DNA of 21,145 nucleotides from Candidatus Woesearchaeota archaeon (GCA_019323235.1 JAHWHN010000087.1:1-21145); one strand, 5' to 3'. Counted from the stretch's first letter, positions 1-7,209 are shown. Made by a program: numbers and translations. Notes: generated from the sequence alone by a model not told the origin.

Positions 1-24
1 ATTGGGCAAATTAATATAACTATA

Positions 25-885
25 TCATGCTTTTATTAAGCTAGAATATTTTTCTTTATTTTTAATTATTGTTTCTGGGAAGGTTTCATCTATTTTGACA
101 TAATTTACTTTTTGATATCTTCCAAATAGGTCTTCTCCTTTTTCTATTCTATTTTTTATTTTTTCAAGAGTGTTGTATTCTTCAGTATCATATTCATTAT
201 GTGCGAAAGAAGATATCTTTTCTTGTATTTTCTCAGGGCTAGCTAAATATGAAAAATGCCAACCACCATTTTCTATATATTTTAATTCTTGATCCCTTCT
301 CATTACTCGTAATTGCTTAAGGCTACATCCACATTTATACTTTAAAGTTTTAAACTTGCATGCAACAGTTCCCATCCAACAATTATTTAAAAAACCATTT
401 AAATAGTAATAATAAAATCTTTGCTTGAATAAAACTACTTTATTTGTTTTTAAAAGTTCTAATGCTTCAGGAATTTTTTTATAATTTGGTATTTCATCAG
501 CATCCGAGAACAATATTATATCATTATTATTACATTTATTTAATCCCTTCCTTATTTGATTTTTTTGATAGCCTTCTAATTCCCATCTATCATTATTTTT
601 TATTTTAGGAGTGTCTTTTATAATTACATGAATTATTTTATCTTGCCATTTTTTGAACTTTTGTTTGTTTTTTAGAAAGTAAAGTTCTTTATCTTTTCCA
701 GAATGTGTTTTTGTTGCTTCTCCGATTACAAAATAATCAACATGATCGTATAATTCTTGAAATCTTAATTTTAATAATTCTAATTCATTAAAAAATAAGA
801 AGCAATCATATATTTTTGGTTTTTCTAGTTTATTTTTATGTTTAAGGTCCCATAATATACCACATAATATATTCCTGAAGTTCAT
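25..885 (-). CDS. GT17-family glycosyltransferase
   Basis: This is a 286-residue protein resembling glycosyltransferase family 17, the family of eukaryotic beta-1,4-mannosyl-glycoprotein GlcNAc transferase (MGAT3). Family-typical signs are the start of the fold at KIYDCFLFFNELELL (about 24-38), the WELEGYQKNQIRKGL helix (about 101-115), and FSDADEIP (about 126-133), which carries the acidic DxD metal and nucleotide-sugar site. No signal peptide or membrane segment is evident, so it probably acts in the cytoplasm on a nucleotide-sugar donor. The ATG lies 25 bases downstream of a TATA-like element, which fits a leaderless start. It is divergent from another glycosyltransferase, suggesting a glycan locus that continues beyond the left edge. 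Family assignment is fairly sure; donor and acceptor are unknown. Confidence 0.8.
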   Translation of the reverse strand: MNFRNILCGILWDLKHKNKLEKPKIYDCFLFFNELELLKLRFQELYDHVDYFVIGEATKTHSGKDKELYFLKNKQKFKKWQDKIIHVIIKDTPKIKNNDRWELEGYQKNQIRKGLNKCNNNDIILFSDADEIPNYKKIPEALELLKTNKVVLFKQRFYYYYLNGFLNNCWMGTVACKFKTLKYKCGCSLKQLRVMRRDQELKYIENGGWHFSYLASPEKIQEKISSFAHNEYDTEEYNTLEKIKNRIEKGEDLFGRYQKVNYVKIDETFPETIIKNKEKYSSLIKA

Positions 886-905
886 ATATTTGTTTAATTT
901 GTTAG

Positions 906-914
906 CTATATAAA
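906..914 (-). promoter_or_regulatory. TATA element for the GT17 gene
   Basis: TATATAAAT on the plus strand reads ATTTATATA on the minus strand. Its centre is 25 bases before the GT17 ATG, the distance expected for a leaderless archaeal transcript. It is nearly symmetrical and might also serve the divergent gene. Confidence 0.5.
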
Positions 915-928
915 TTTTATTCTAAATC

Positions 929-938
929 TTTATATATT
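929..938 (+). promoter_or_regulatory. TATA element for the GT-B gene
   Basis: TTTATATATT is centred about 26 bases before the ATG at 959 but only 13-14 before the ATG at 947. By the spacing seen at other genes here, transcription would begin near 959, which favours that internal ATG as the real start. Confidence 0.45.
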
Positions 939-946
939 ATGGTGAG

Positions 947-1945
947 ATGTTTTTATTTATGTATTTAATGTATAGACTTACAAGATTTTTATATCCAAGA
1001 AAAAAAAGAGTTGTTAAGAGAATTGCTATGCATGTTAATGATCTTAATGTTAGAGGGGTTGCTACTTCTGTTTTCAAATATGCTAGTTTTTTAGTAAAAA
1101 AGTATGATGTTGTTATAATTTATGATAAAAATAGTAAATTTAATGATGAATTAGGTATTAATAAGTTTTATAATGAATTTGAAGTATTTGGATATTCTGA
1201 ATGGTCTGAGGTTGACAGATTTTTAGTTAGAAAAAGAATTGATTTGTTGTACATGCAGAAACACGGTAATTATGATGGTAAAATTTCTAAAAAAGTTCCC
1301 ACTGTTGTTCATTCTGTCTTTCAGGCTTATGAACCACATGGAAATGTTTATGCTTACATTTCAGAATGGTTGGCTAATAAGTTTTCTTCTAAATTTGTTC
1401 CTTATATTGTAGATTTGGTTAAGCCTAATGAAAATTTAAGAAGAAAATTAGGGATTCCTAAGAATGCTTTAGTTTTTGGTAGACATGGTGCTTTTACTCA
1501 ATTTAATTTAGATTTTGTTCAAAAGGCCGTTTATGATATTGCTAAAAAAAATAAAAATATTTATTTTTTGTTTATGAATACTAAACCTTTCTGTAAACCT
1601 TTGAAGAATATTATTCATATTGATAAATCCATTGATGAACAGTTTAAGTCTAATTTTATTAATACTTGTGATGCTATGATACATGCTAGAGAGATGGGTG
1701 AAAGTTTTGGTTTAGCTGTTGCTGAGTTTTTGTTTTTAGACAAACCAGTTATTTCTTTTTATGGAGGATATGATAAAAATCATATTTTTATGCTAAAGAA
1801 TGAAGGTATGTGGTATAAGGATTATGATTCTTTTAAAGATAGAATCTTGAATTTTAAAAGGTTAAAATCTGGTTCTTATAAAGAGTTGGTTAAAGAATTT
1901 AGTCCTGAGAAGGTTATTGATAAATTTATTCGTGTATTTACATAA
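947..1945 (+). CDS. GT-B glycosyltransferase, GT4-like
   Basis: This 332-residue protein looks like a retaining GT-B glycosyltransferase. The C-terminal half contains GESFGLAVAE, in which Glu252 and Glu260 form the EX7E motif of GT4-type enzymes, followed by KPVISFYGG, typical of the donor-binding domain. The N-terminal half has the alternating hydrophobic strands of an acceptor domain but no recognisable specificity signature. The first 16 residues are hydrophobic with a following basic patch, so peripheral membrane association is possible. The start is uncertain: ATG 947 follows GGTGAG directly with no spacer, whereas ATG 959 sits 26 bases after a TATA element and would give 328 residues as a leaderless message. 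It is divergent from the GT17-like gene and probably works on the same surface glycan. Confidence 0.75.
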   Translation: MFLFMYLMYRLTRFLYPRKKRVVKRIAMHVNDLNVRGVATSVFKYASFLVKKYDVVIIYDKNSKFNDELGINKFYNEFEVFGYSEWSEVDRFLVRKRIDLLYMQKHGNYDGKISKKVPTVVHSVFQAYEPHGNVYAYISEWLANKFSSKFVPYIVDLVKPNENLRRKLGIPKNALVFGRHGAFTQFNLDFVQKAVYDIAKKNKNIYFLFMNTKPFCKPLKNIIHIDKSIDEQFKSNFINTCDAMIHAREMGESFGLAVAEFLFLDKPVISFYGGYDKNHIFMLKNEGMWYKDYDSFKDRILNFKRLKSGSYKELVKEFSPEKVIDKFIRVFT

Positions 1946-1946
1946 A

Positions 1947-1957
1947 CTTTTTATTTG
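1947..1957 (+). promoter_or_regulatory. TATA element for the YbjQ-like operon
   Basis: CTTTTTATTTG begins two bases after the stop of the upstream glycosyltransferase and is centred about 25 bases before the next ATG. It suggests that the three-gene operon has its own leaderless promoter. Confidence 0.45.
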
Positions 1958-1976
1958 TCTATGATATTTTATTATT

Positions 1977-2288
1977 ATGATAATTACAAATACAGAAAAA
2001 ATTGGAAAAGATTACGAAATCTTAGGAATAGTTAAAGGTAGTATGGTTCAATCAAAACACATTGGTAGAGATATCATGGCTGGTTTCAAAACAATCATTG
2101 GTGGAGAAATTAAAGGCTATACTGAAATGTTAAATGAAGCTAGAGATAAAGCTACTGAAAGAATGATTGATGAAGCTAAAAGATTAAAAGCTGATGCAAT
2201 TGTTAAAGTTCAATTCACTACTTCAAGTGTTATGACTGGAATGTCTGAAATTCTAGCTTATGGAACTGCTGTTAAGTTTAAGAAATGA
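1977..2288 (+). CDS. YbjQ/UPF0145-family protein
   Basis: This 103-residue protein matches the YbjQ (UPF0145) family, small proteins often labelled heavy-metal-binding that form ring-like oligomers; the physiological role is unsettled. Typical features are the N-terminal strand with GIVKGSMV, the central glycine-containing GGEIKGYTEM, the long helix with EARDKATERMIDEA, and the final strand pair beginning ADAIVKVQF. Length is normal for the family. It is first in an operon whose next two genes overlap it and each other by four bases, so translation is probably coupled. There is no signal peptide. Family assignment is confident; the function in this operon is not known. Confidence 0.88.
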   Translation: MIITNTEKIGKDYEILGIVKGSMVQSKHIGRDIMAGFKTIIGGEIKGYTEMLNEARDKATERMIDEAKRLKADAIVKVQFTTSSVMTGMSEILAYGTAVKFKK

Positions 2289-2953
2289 TTTTTAATAATA
2301 ACCTAAAAATAATAATAGACTTAATTATCCTTAAACAATTATATAATGAAGATTGTTTCAAAATAATTTACGAAGGTCTTGATTCTGAAGAGATTAATAA
2401 TTTTGATATTATCTCTAAAATTCTTAATACAGAAATTATCTCCAAGGTTATTAAAAATGTTGATAAAAAAATTCCTTATAATAATTCTTTTTCTGTTGGT
2501 ATGGAAATAAGACATTTAAGAGATCAGAAATACCTTTTTAATGAAATTTCTAAAAGAAATTATATTAATGAAAAAATTATCAAAGAATTTCTTATTGAAA
2601 ATGTTAAGAATATAAAGCACCATGGTTTTCTTTTCTCGGACCATAAATTTTATATGAATCATCCTGATTTTAATAAGTATAATAATGACTTTCTTCTAGG
2701 TATTATTGAACCTAATGAGTTTATAATAGAAAATTTTGAAGAATTATATACTCATGACGAAGGATATGCATTTAGTCTGTTTTTTTTACTTGATATGATT
2801 ATTAAGAAATATGGAGATAAAGATTTAGGTTTCTTCAAAGAAATTTATAATATTGGTGAAAAAATATTTAAAACTGAAGTAACTGATGATGATATTAAAA
2901 AAGCTATAAAAGAAACAGAAGAAGCTAAGAAAAAAGCTGAAGGGATGATATGA
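2285..2953 (+). CDS. hypothetical protein, YbjQ operon
   Basis: I do not recognise this 222-residue protein. It appears soluble and mostly helical, rich in Asn, Ile, Lys and Glu. A histidine-bearing stretch near the middle (KHHGFLFSDHKFYMNH) could bind metal, though this is only suggestive. The last 25 residues are a charged helix of Glu, Lys and Ala. Its ATG overlaps the stop of the YbjQ-like gene (ATGA), and its own stop overlaps the start of the phosphatase gene, so the three proteins are probably made together. Confidence 0.7.
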   Translation: MIFNNNLKIIIDLIILKQLYNEDCFKIIYEGLDSEEINNFDIISKILNTEIISKVIKNVDKKIPYNNSFSVGMEIRHLRDQKYLFNEISKRNYINEKIIKEFLIENVKNIKHHGFLFSDHKFYMNHPDFNKYNNDFLLGIIEPNEFIIENFEELYTHDEGYAFSLFFLLDMIIKKYGDKDLGFFKEIYNIGEKIFKTEVTDDDIKKAIKETEEAKKKAEGMI

Positions 2954-3264
2954 TGAAAATATTATTTGTCTGTAATATAGGTCAAAATAGAAGTAGAACA
3001 GCAGAAGATTTGTTTAAAGATAAATTTGAAACTAAATCTGCTGGAATTTATTCTGATGCTAATCCATTGACTCAAGAAAAGTTAGAATGGGCTGATTTAA
3101 TTGTTGTAATGGAACATGATCAAGAAATGTTTATAGAAGAACATTTCCCTAAGATATATGACAAAAAACAAATTGTATGTTGGGAGATAATTAATTTCTA
3201 TCCTTATGGTGATGAGAGATTAAAAGAAATTCTAAAAGAAAAAATGGAAGATATGAATTCTTAA
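2950..3264 (+). CDS. mini protein tyrosine phosphatase (COG4551-like)
   Basis: This 104-residue protein resembles the short low-molecular-weight tyrosine-phosphatase-like family. It opens with a hydrophobic strand and the phosphate-binding loop VCNIGQNRSR, in which Cys8 and Arg14 form the CX5R catalytic motif. WADLIVVMEHDQEMF matches the strand-helix seen after the loop in this family. The protein is shorter than classic low-molecular-weight phosphatases (about 150 residues), and the usual Asp-Pro general acid is not obvious. The substrate could be a phosphoprotein or a small phosphorylated molecule. The gene overlaps the preceding one by four bases, ends against a convergent gene with no spacer, and has a paralogue about 1.2 kb downstream. 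Confidence 0.78.
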   Translation: MMKILFVCNIGQNRSRTAEDLFKDKFETKSAGIYSDANPLTQEKLEWADLIVVMEHDQEMFIEEHFPKIYDKKQIVCWEIINFYPYGDERLKEILKEKMEDMNS

Positions 3265-3813
3265 TCAATACAAACTTTTTCCATGAGCAGGTTCAGGATT
3301 TAATATCAACTCTAAGAAACCTTTCTTTTTTTCTTTCAGCTCTTTTGGTTTTCTACCATCATAGTTATCTTTCTTTGAAGATACTAAATATAATGCGTAT
3401 GTATACATTACATCAGCAGATGTTCTAATACAATCAGATAACATATCAGTTTCAGGTTTAGGAGCTAAAAATTTAATTAAACTAAATCCAACTGTTGTAG
3501 TTAAAAACACTGTTCTAAAATATCTTTGAAGATTTGGAGTATAACCATTTGCTTCATAACTCATTTCCTCAGTTTCGGTAGATCTTAATTTGTATAAAGG
3601 GGCTACTAAAAGTAATGTTGTCCCAAGCATTAATTCCGTTGCTCTATTGGACATAAAATAATCAGAAATATACATAACTCCGGAAGCTCGTAAAGAATAC
3701 TCAACTACTTTTTGCTTTCCGATACCAGTTAAATCAGTTATTTTATTAGATAAATCTGAACTTTTTTCTATTAAATAACTATCTACTTTTTTAAAAAAAC
3801 TTTCTTCACTCAT
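3265..3813 (-). CDS. hypothetical small membrane protein
   Basis: I do not recognise this 182-residue protein. After a charged N-terminal 40 residues there is an uncharged hydrophobic stretch at about 60-74 (ELMLGTTLLLVAPLY) and another at about 99-116. A weaker one follows at about 134-146, so two or three membrane passes are likely. The last 35 residues are lysine-rich and probably cytoplasmic. Its stop codon abuts that of the convergent phosphatase gene. The ATG lies about 25 bases from a TATA element overlapping the end of the kinase gene upstream, so it probably has its own leaderless promoter. Confidence 0.65.
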   Translation of the reverse strand: MSEESFFKKVDSYLIEKSSDLSNKITDLTGIGKQKVVEYSLRASGVMYISDYFMSNRATELMLGTTLLLVAPLYKLRSTETEEMSYEANGYTPNLQRYFRTVFLTTTVGFSLIKFLAPKPETDMLSDCIRTSADVMYTYALYLVSSKKDNYDGRKPKELKEKKKGFLELILNPEPAHGKSLY

Positions 3814-3832
3814 ATTAATAAAGAATCTATAA

Positions 3833-3844
3833 CTTTTTATAAAG
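3833..3844 (-). promoter_or_regulatory. TATA element for the small membrane protein
   Basis: CTTTTTATAAAG (plus strand) reads CTTTATAAAAAG on the minus strand and is centred 25-26 bases before the ATG at 3813. It overlaps the last codons of the upstream kinase gene. Confidence 0.5.
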
Positions 3845-4385
3845 ATATCTCGATTTGCTTTTTGACTTCCTCTAATATCTCTTTCTTACTTTTGTTCCCA
3901 TCTATTATTATGTCTGCTCTTTTTCTTTGAATTTCTTCATATTCTTTAGAGATTGGTATTATTTGATTAATTATATTGTCTATTTTTTCAGAAGAACCTC
4001 TTCTTTCAATTCTTCTAGAGATTATATTCTCATCAGAAACATCAACCCATATTTTTTTATCAAATGAATCAGATAATTTTTTGTTTTCAAATAATAGGAA
4101 TCCTTCCACTATGATTATTTTGTGAGGTTTTATCTTTTTATCAAATACTTCTGATTTTCTTTTACTAGGAATATAAGCTTCTTCACCTTTTTTTAATTTT
4201 TTAATGACTTCTATTAGTTTATCATTCATTAAAGCTTCTGGTCTTTCTTCACAATCAAATTTTTTCTTGAAGAAAAGGTCTTGGTTTATTGAAATTACAT
4301 CTGAAAATAATGTTTCAATGTCTTTTGTAACAGTGGTTTTACCAGAACAACTTCTTCCACTGACACCAATAAAATAAGGCTTCAT
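3837..4385 (-). CDS. uridine kinase-like P-loop kinase
   Basis: This 182-residue protein is a small P-loop kinase of the uridine/nicotinamide-riboside kinase group. Near the N-terminus GVSGRSCSGKTTV is a Walker A motif. NQDLFFKK follows where uridine kinases carry the Asp that activates the sugar hydroxyl. KIIIVEGFLLF is the Walker B-like strand with a Glu. SRRIERRG is a lid with paired arginines. The family phosphorylates a nucleoside or other small molecule with ATP in the cytoplasm, giving a salvage role. It is divergent from the second mini phosphatase with a shared AT-rich promoter region, and no other salvage gene is adjacent. Fold and kinase class are confident; the exact substrate is not. 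Confidence 0.8.
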   Translation of the reverse strand: MKPYFIGVSGRSCSGKTTVTKDIETLFSDVISINQDLFFKKKFDCEERPEALMNDKLIEVIKKLKKGEEAYIPSKRKSEVFDKKIKPHKIIIVEGFLLFENKKLSDSFDKKIWVDVSDENIISRRIERRGSSEKIDNIINQIIPISKEYEEIQRKRADIIIDGNKSKKEILEEVKKQIEISL

Positions 4386-4407
4386 TTTGTTAATAAATTA
4401 TAATTAA

Positions 4408-4427
4408 CTATTTAAATTTATATAAAT
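4408..4427. promoter_or_regulatory. shared divergent TATA region
   Basis: This block contains the palindrome ATTTAAAT (4410-4417) followed by TTTATATAAA. The palindrome is centred about 28 bases from the kinase ATG and about 24-25 bases from the second ATG (4438) of the divergent phosphatase gene. One TATA region may therefore serve both directions. Confidence 0.4.
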
Positions 4428-4434
4428 TACCAAT

Positions 4435-4761
4435 ATGATGAATTATATGTTTGTATGCTCACAAGGTATTAATAGAAGTTACTTAGCTTCTAAGATAGCT
4501 AAAGAAATTTCTCAAAAAAGAGATTTAGAAATTAACGTAAATAATTGTGGTATTGAATATGTTCTTGATTTTGTCAAGGAGGGTTCTGATTTTTTTAATT
4601 ACGATAAATATTTTGTAATGGAAGAAGACATGGTTAGTGATCTTAAAAAAATTGGAATATTAGAAGAAAAAATTATTTGTTTGAATATAAAAGATGATTT
4701 TTTGAAAGATAATATCCTATTAAGAAAAATTTTAGAAGAAAAATTAACAAACTATTTTTAA
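4435..4761 (+). CDS. second mini tyrosine phosphatase-like protein
   Basis: This 108-residue protein is a diverged paralogue of the mini phosphatase at 2950-3264. Both start with two methionines and a short hydrophobic strand leading to a CX5R loop, here VCSQGINRSY with Cys8 and Arg14. YDKYFVMEEDM parallels the VVMEHDQEM segment of the paralogue, and both end in a helix of the form ILxEKL. An acid catalyst is not clear, but KDDFLKDN near 85-92 is the likely place. ATG 4438 fits the TATA spacing better than ATG 4435. Its stop codon shares the bases TTAA with the convergent sigma-factor gene. Confidence 0.7.
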   Translation: MMNYMFVCSQGINRSYLASKIAKEISQKRDLEINVNNCGIEYVLDFVKEGSDFFNYDKYFVMEEDMVSDLKKIGILEEKIICLNIKDDFLKDNILLRKILEEKLTNYF

Positions 4762-5861
4762 TTTTTACTCTTCCTAGGTTTTTTGAAACCATTCGGGAAT
4801 TCTAATTTATATCTTGGATCATTAACCATCATACGATAAAAAGCACCAAAGTTTTCCATTAATTCTAAAACTCCAAGTTTTTGAAGTTCTTCATTATCTT
4901 TATATAATTCTAATAAATCATTATTATATTCTTTTTCAAGAAGTTTGTCTAAATCTACTTTATATTTGAAAGGGTTTTCATCTGAATGTAAATGTTTTGA
5001 ATCAGAAACATACTCTTTGTTACCATAACCATCTTTAATTAAGAAAGGTCTTAATTTTTGTAATGCCCTATTTTGAATTTGCCTAACTCTTTCCCTTGTT
5101 TTATCATAAACTTCAGATATTTCTTCCAGTGTTTGAACTTCATAACCACGTAAACCAAATCTTCTGGCAAGAATATCTGCTTCCCTTTCATTCAAATTGT
5201 CTAGATATTTTGAGATTTTTTTTAATTCTTTAAACATTAATTCATCACAAGCATTTGGAGAACTAACATCTTCAATTAAATTAGACATTCTATCTCCACT
5301 TTCACCATCAATATGATCATCTAAAGAGTCTGTTTTTAATGGAATTACTCTCAATCTCCCAACAACATTCTTACTTAACCCTGAAATCTTTGCTACTTCT
5401 TCATCTGTAGGAGGTCTACCTAATTCTTGATCTAATTTTTTCACTGCATTTTTTACTTTAATAATCTTACGTAAAGAAGCAATTGGAATTCTAATGGTTT
5501 TGTTTTTTTCATACAATGCTCTTTTAATTGATTGTTTAATCCACCAAGCAGCATATGATGAAAATTTAGCTCCTTTTGTATGGTCATAATGAGTAGCACC
5601 TTTTATTAATCCAACATTACCCTCAGAAACTAGTTCATCTAAACTTAATCCCAAACCCTTATAATCGCCAGCCATTTTAATAACAAGTCTTAAGTTACTG
5701 GCCACTAAATCATTTCTCGCAGAAATATATTCTTCAGAACCTTCTTCAGAATTTTGAATAATTATAGATAATTTAACTTTTTCTTCTTCAGATGTTTCAG
5801 GGATTGAAAAAACATCCTTCAAATATCTAGAAATATCTTTATACTCATTTTCAAAATTCAT
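4758..5861 (-). CDS. bacterial-type sigma-70 factor with C-terminal extension
   Basis: This 367-residue protein has the full architecture of a group 1/2 bacterial sigma factor. Region 1.2 lies around 10-50 and regions 2.1-2.2 include SNLRLVIKMA (55-64) and LSEGNVGL-like DELVSEGNVGL (75-85). Regions 2.3-2.4 carry AAWWIKQSIKRAL (104-116) with the DNA-melting Trp pair and Gln110, then KTIRIP. Region 3 runs from about 127 to 175. A 3.2-like acidic linker is at about 179-205. Region 4.2 is a helix-turn-helix at 244-271 (TLEEISEV, TRERVRQIQNRAL). Region 1.1 is absent. Residues about 275-367 form an extension after region 4 that I do not recognise, ending in a Lys-rich tail. Sigma factors load bacterial RNA polymerase onto -35/-10 promoters, yet this genome otherwise looks archaeal. 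The gene has its own TATA element, so it is expressed by the archaeal machinery. Confidence 0.93.
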   Translation of the reverse strand: MNFENEYKDISRYLKDVFSIPETSEEEKVKLSIIIQNSEEGSEEYISARNDLVASNLRLVIKMAGDYKGLGLSLDELVSEGNVGLIKGATHYDHTKGAKFSSYAAWWIKQSIKRALYEKNKTIRIPIASLRKIIKVKNAVKKLDQELGRPPTDEEVAKISGLSKNVVGRLRVIPLKTDSLDDHIDGESGDRMSNLIEDVSSPNACDELMFKELKKISKYLDNLNEREADILARRFGLRGYEVQTLEEISEVYDKTRERVRQIQNRALQKLRPFLIKDGYGNKEYVSDSKHLHSDENPFKYKVDLDKLLEKEYNNDLLELYKDNEELQKLGVLELMENFGAFYRMMVNDPRYKLEFPNGFKKPRKSKN

Positions 5862-5880
5862 TTAAAAAGAGAAGTATATA

Positions 5881-5892
5881 CCCTTTAAAAAG
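5881..5892 (-). promoter_or_regulatory. archaeal TATA promoter of the sigma-70 gene
   Basis: CCCTTTAAAAAG (plus strand) reads CTTTTTAAAGGG on the minus strand. It is centred 26-27 bases before the sigma-factor ATG and touches the end of the upstream mutase gene, whose stop is at 5894. A second TATATAC lies nearer, at 5874-5880. No TTGACA-like -35 box is visible. Confidence 0.5.
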
Positions 5893-5893
5893 A

Positions 5894-7189
5894 TTATTTT
5901 AATCTAGCCTTAATCTCTTCTATTTTCTTGTTCATTAATTCTTCAGATTTAGCTTCAACTCTTATTCTAACTAAATCTTCAGTATGAGATTCACGTACAT
6001 TATACCAAACATCACCTTGATCGATACTAATTCCATCAAGATATAATTTTTTACCTTTATCTTTTTTGAATAAATTCACTTTGCTTTTATCTGCAACTTT
6101 CAAGTTTATTTCATCAGATAAAGAATAAACTTTGTAATCTTTTAATAATGTTGATAGTTTTTTATTTTCATTAGATAAAATTTCTATTAGTTTTAGTGTT
6201 GCATAGATTCCAGAATCTGTATAAGCTAAATCTTTGAAATAAAAATGACAAGAATATTCAGCTCCAACAACTCCATTTTTCCTTATCATCTCATCTACAA
6301 CTCGAGAATGACCCACTTTTGAAAAATAAGGCTTTACTTTTTTAGCTTTTGCAATATCTTGTATTACTTTTGAAAGTCTTAAATCATAGACTATACTTTC
6401 TTTATAGTTTACTAATTTATCTACAAATAAAGCCATAATATAATCAGCCGGAACTTCCTTTCCTAAATTATCTACAAAGACACTTCTATCAGCATCTCCA
6501 TCATAACCAACTCCAAAGTCTGCTTTTTCTTTTTTGACTACATTGCATAATTTTTTCAAAACTCCAGGAATTATTGGATTTGGACCTCTTCCTGGAAAGT
6601 TATTATCAATCTTATAATTAATTAATTTAATGTCTGCAATTCTTTTTAATAAAGGAATGTCTAAAGCACCCATTCCATTTCCTGGGTCTACTACAATTTT
6701 TAATTTTTTACAAACTGATGTTGAAACAAGTAAATCATCATGATATAAATCATATATACTTACTTCTCTAACTGTTCCTTCTTTAACTGGACGTTTCGGA
6801 CTTTTAATTACTAATTTTTCTAATTTGTTTAATCCATTTGCAGAATAAACTGGTTGAGCATTTTTCTTCACAAATTTAAAACCGTTTTCATCTTTTGGGC
6901 TATGTGATGCTGTAATCATAATTCCTGATTTGAATTTAAATTTTCTTACAGCGTAATAAAAAGCTGGACTTGAGCATAAACCCATATTATAAATTTCTAA
7001 ACCTCTAGATTTTAATCCTTTAATTAAGCTTTTTAAGAACTTTTTAGAAGTTTTTCTATGATCGTGACCAACAATGATAGTTTTTGTTTTTACAATGTCT
7101 GGATAATATATCCCTAGCTTTTCAGCCAATACTTCATCTACCCCTTCTTTTATTGTTCCACGTATATCAAAATCTTTAAACCCATACAT
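5894..7189 (-). CDS. phosphomannomutase/phosphoglucomutase
   Basis: This 431-residue alpha-D-phosphohexomutase interconverts sugar 1- and 6-phosphates (mannose or glucose), feeding nucleotide-sugar synthesis in the cytoplasm. TASHSP (93-98) carries the phosphoserine, Ser95. DGDADR (230-235) is the magnesium loop. GAEYSCHFY (309-317) corresponds to the sugar-specificity loop, with Cys in place of the common Gly. RESHTED (399-405) is the C-terminal phosphate-binding loop. Length is normal. The ATG is 27 bases from a TATA element, consistent with leaderless transcription. The GT-C membrane glycosyltransferase upstream and the other glycosyltransferases in the window fit supply of activated sugars. 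Family is certain; mannose versus glucose (or glucosamine) preference cannot be read from the sequence. Confidence 0.92.
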   Translation of the reverse strand: MYGFKDFDIRGTIKEGVDEVLAEKLGIYYPDIVKTKTIIVGHDHRKTSKKFLKSLIKGLKSRGLEIYNMGLCSSPAFYYAVRKFKFKSGIMITASHSPKDENGFKFVKKNAQPVYSANGLNKLEKLVIKSPKRPVKEGTVREVSIYDLYHDDLLVSTSVCKKLKIVVDPGNGMGALDIPLLKRIADIKLINYKIDNNFPGRGPNPIIPGVLKKLCNVVKKEKADFGVGYDGDADRSVFVDNLGKEVPADYIMALFVDKLVNYKESIVYDLRLSKVIQDIAKAKKVKPYFSKVGHSRVVDEMIRKNGVVGAEYSCHFYFKDLAYTDSGIYATLKLIEILSNENKKLSTLLKDYKVYSLSDEINLKVADKSKVNLFKKDKGKKLYLDGISIDQGDVWYNVRESHTEDLVRIRVEAKSEELMNKKIEEIKARLK

Positions 7190-7209
7190 ATTTTAATCTA
7201 TATTTTATT

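Noticed and set aside
941..946. GGTGAG as a Shine-Dalgarno site for ATG 947
   Set aside because: It directly touches the ATG; for ATG 959 it would be 12 bases away. TATA spacing explains the start better.
4758..5861. Sigma gene as bacterial contamination or a chimeric join
   Set aside because: It has the same AT-rich composition and archaeal promoter style as its neighbours and shares stop-codon bases with the adjacent gene; read data would still be needed to exclude this fully.
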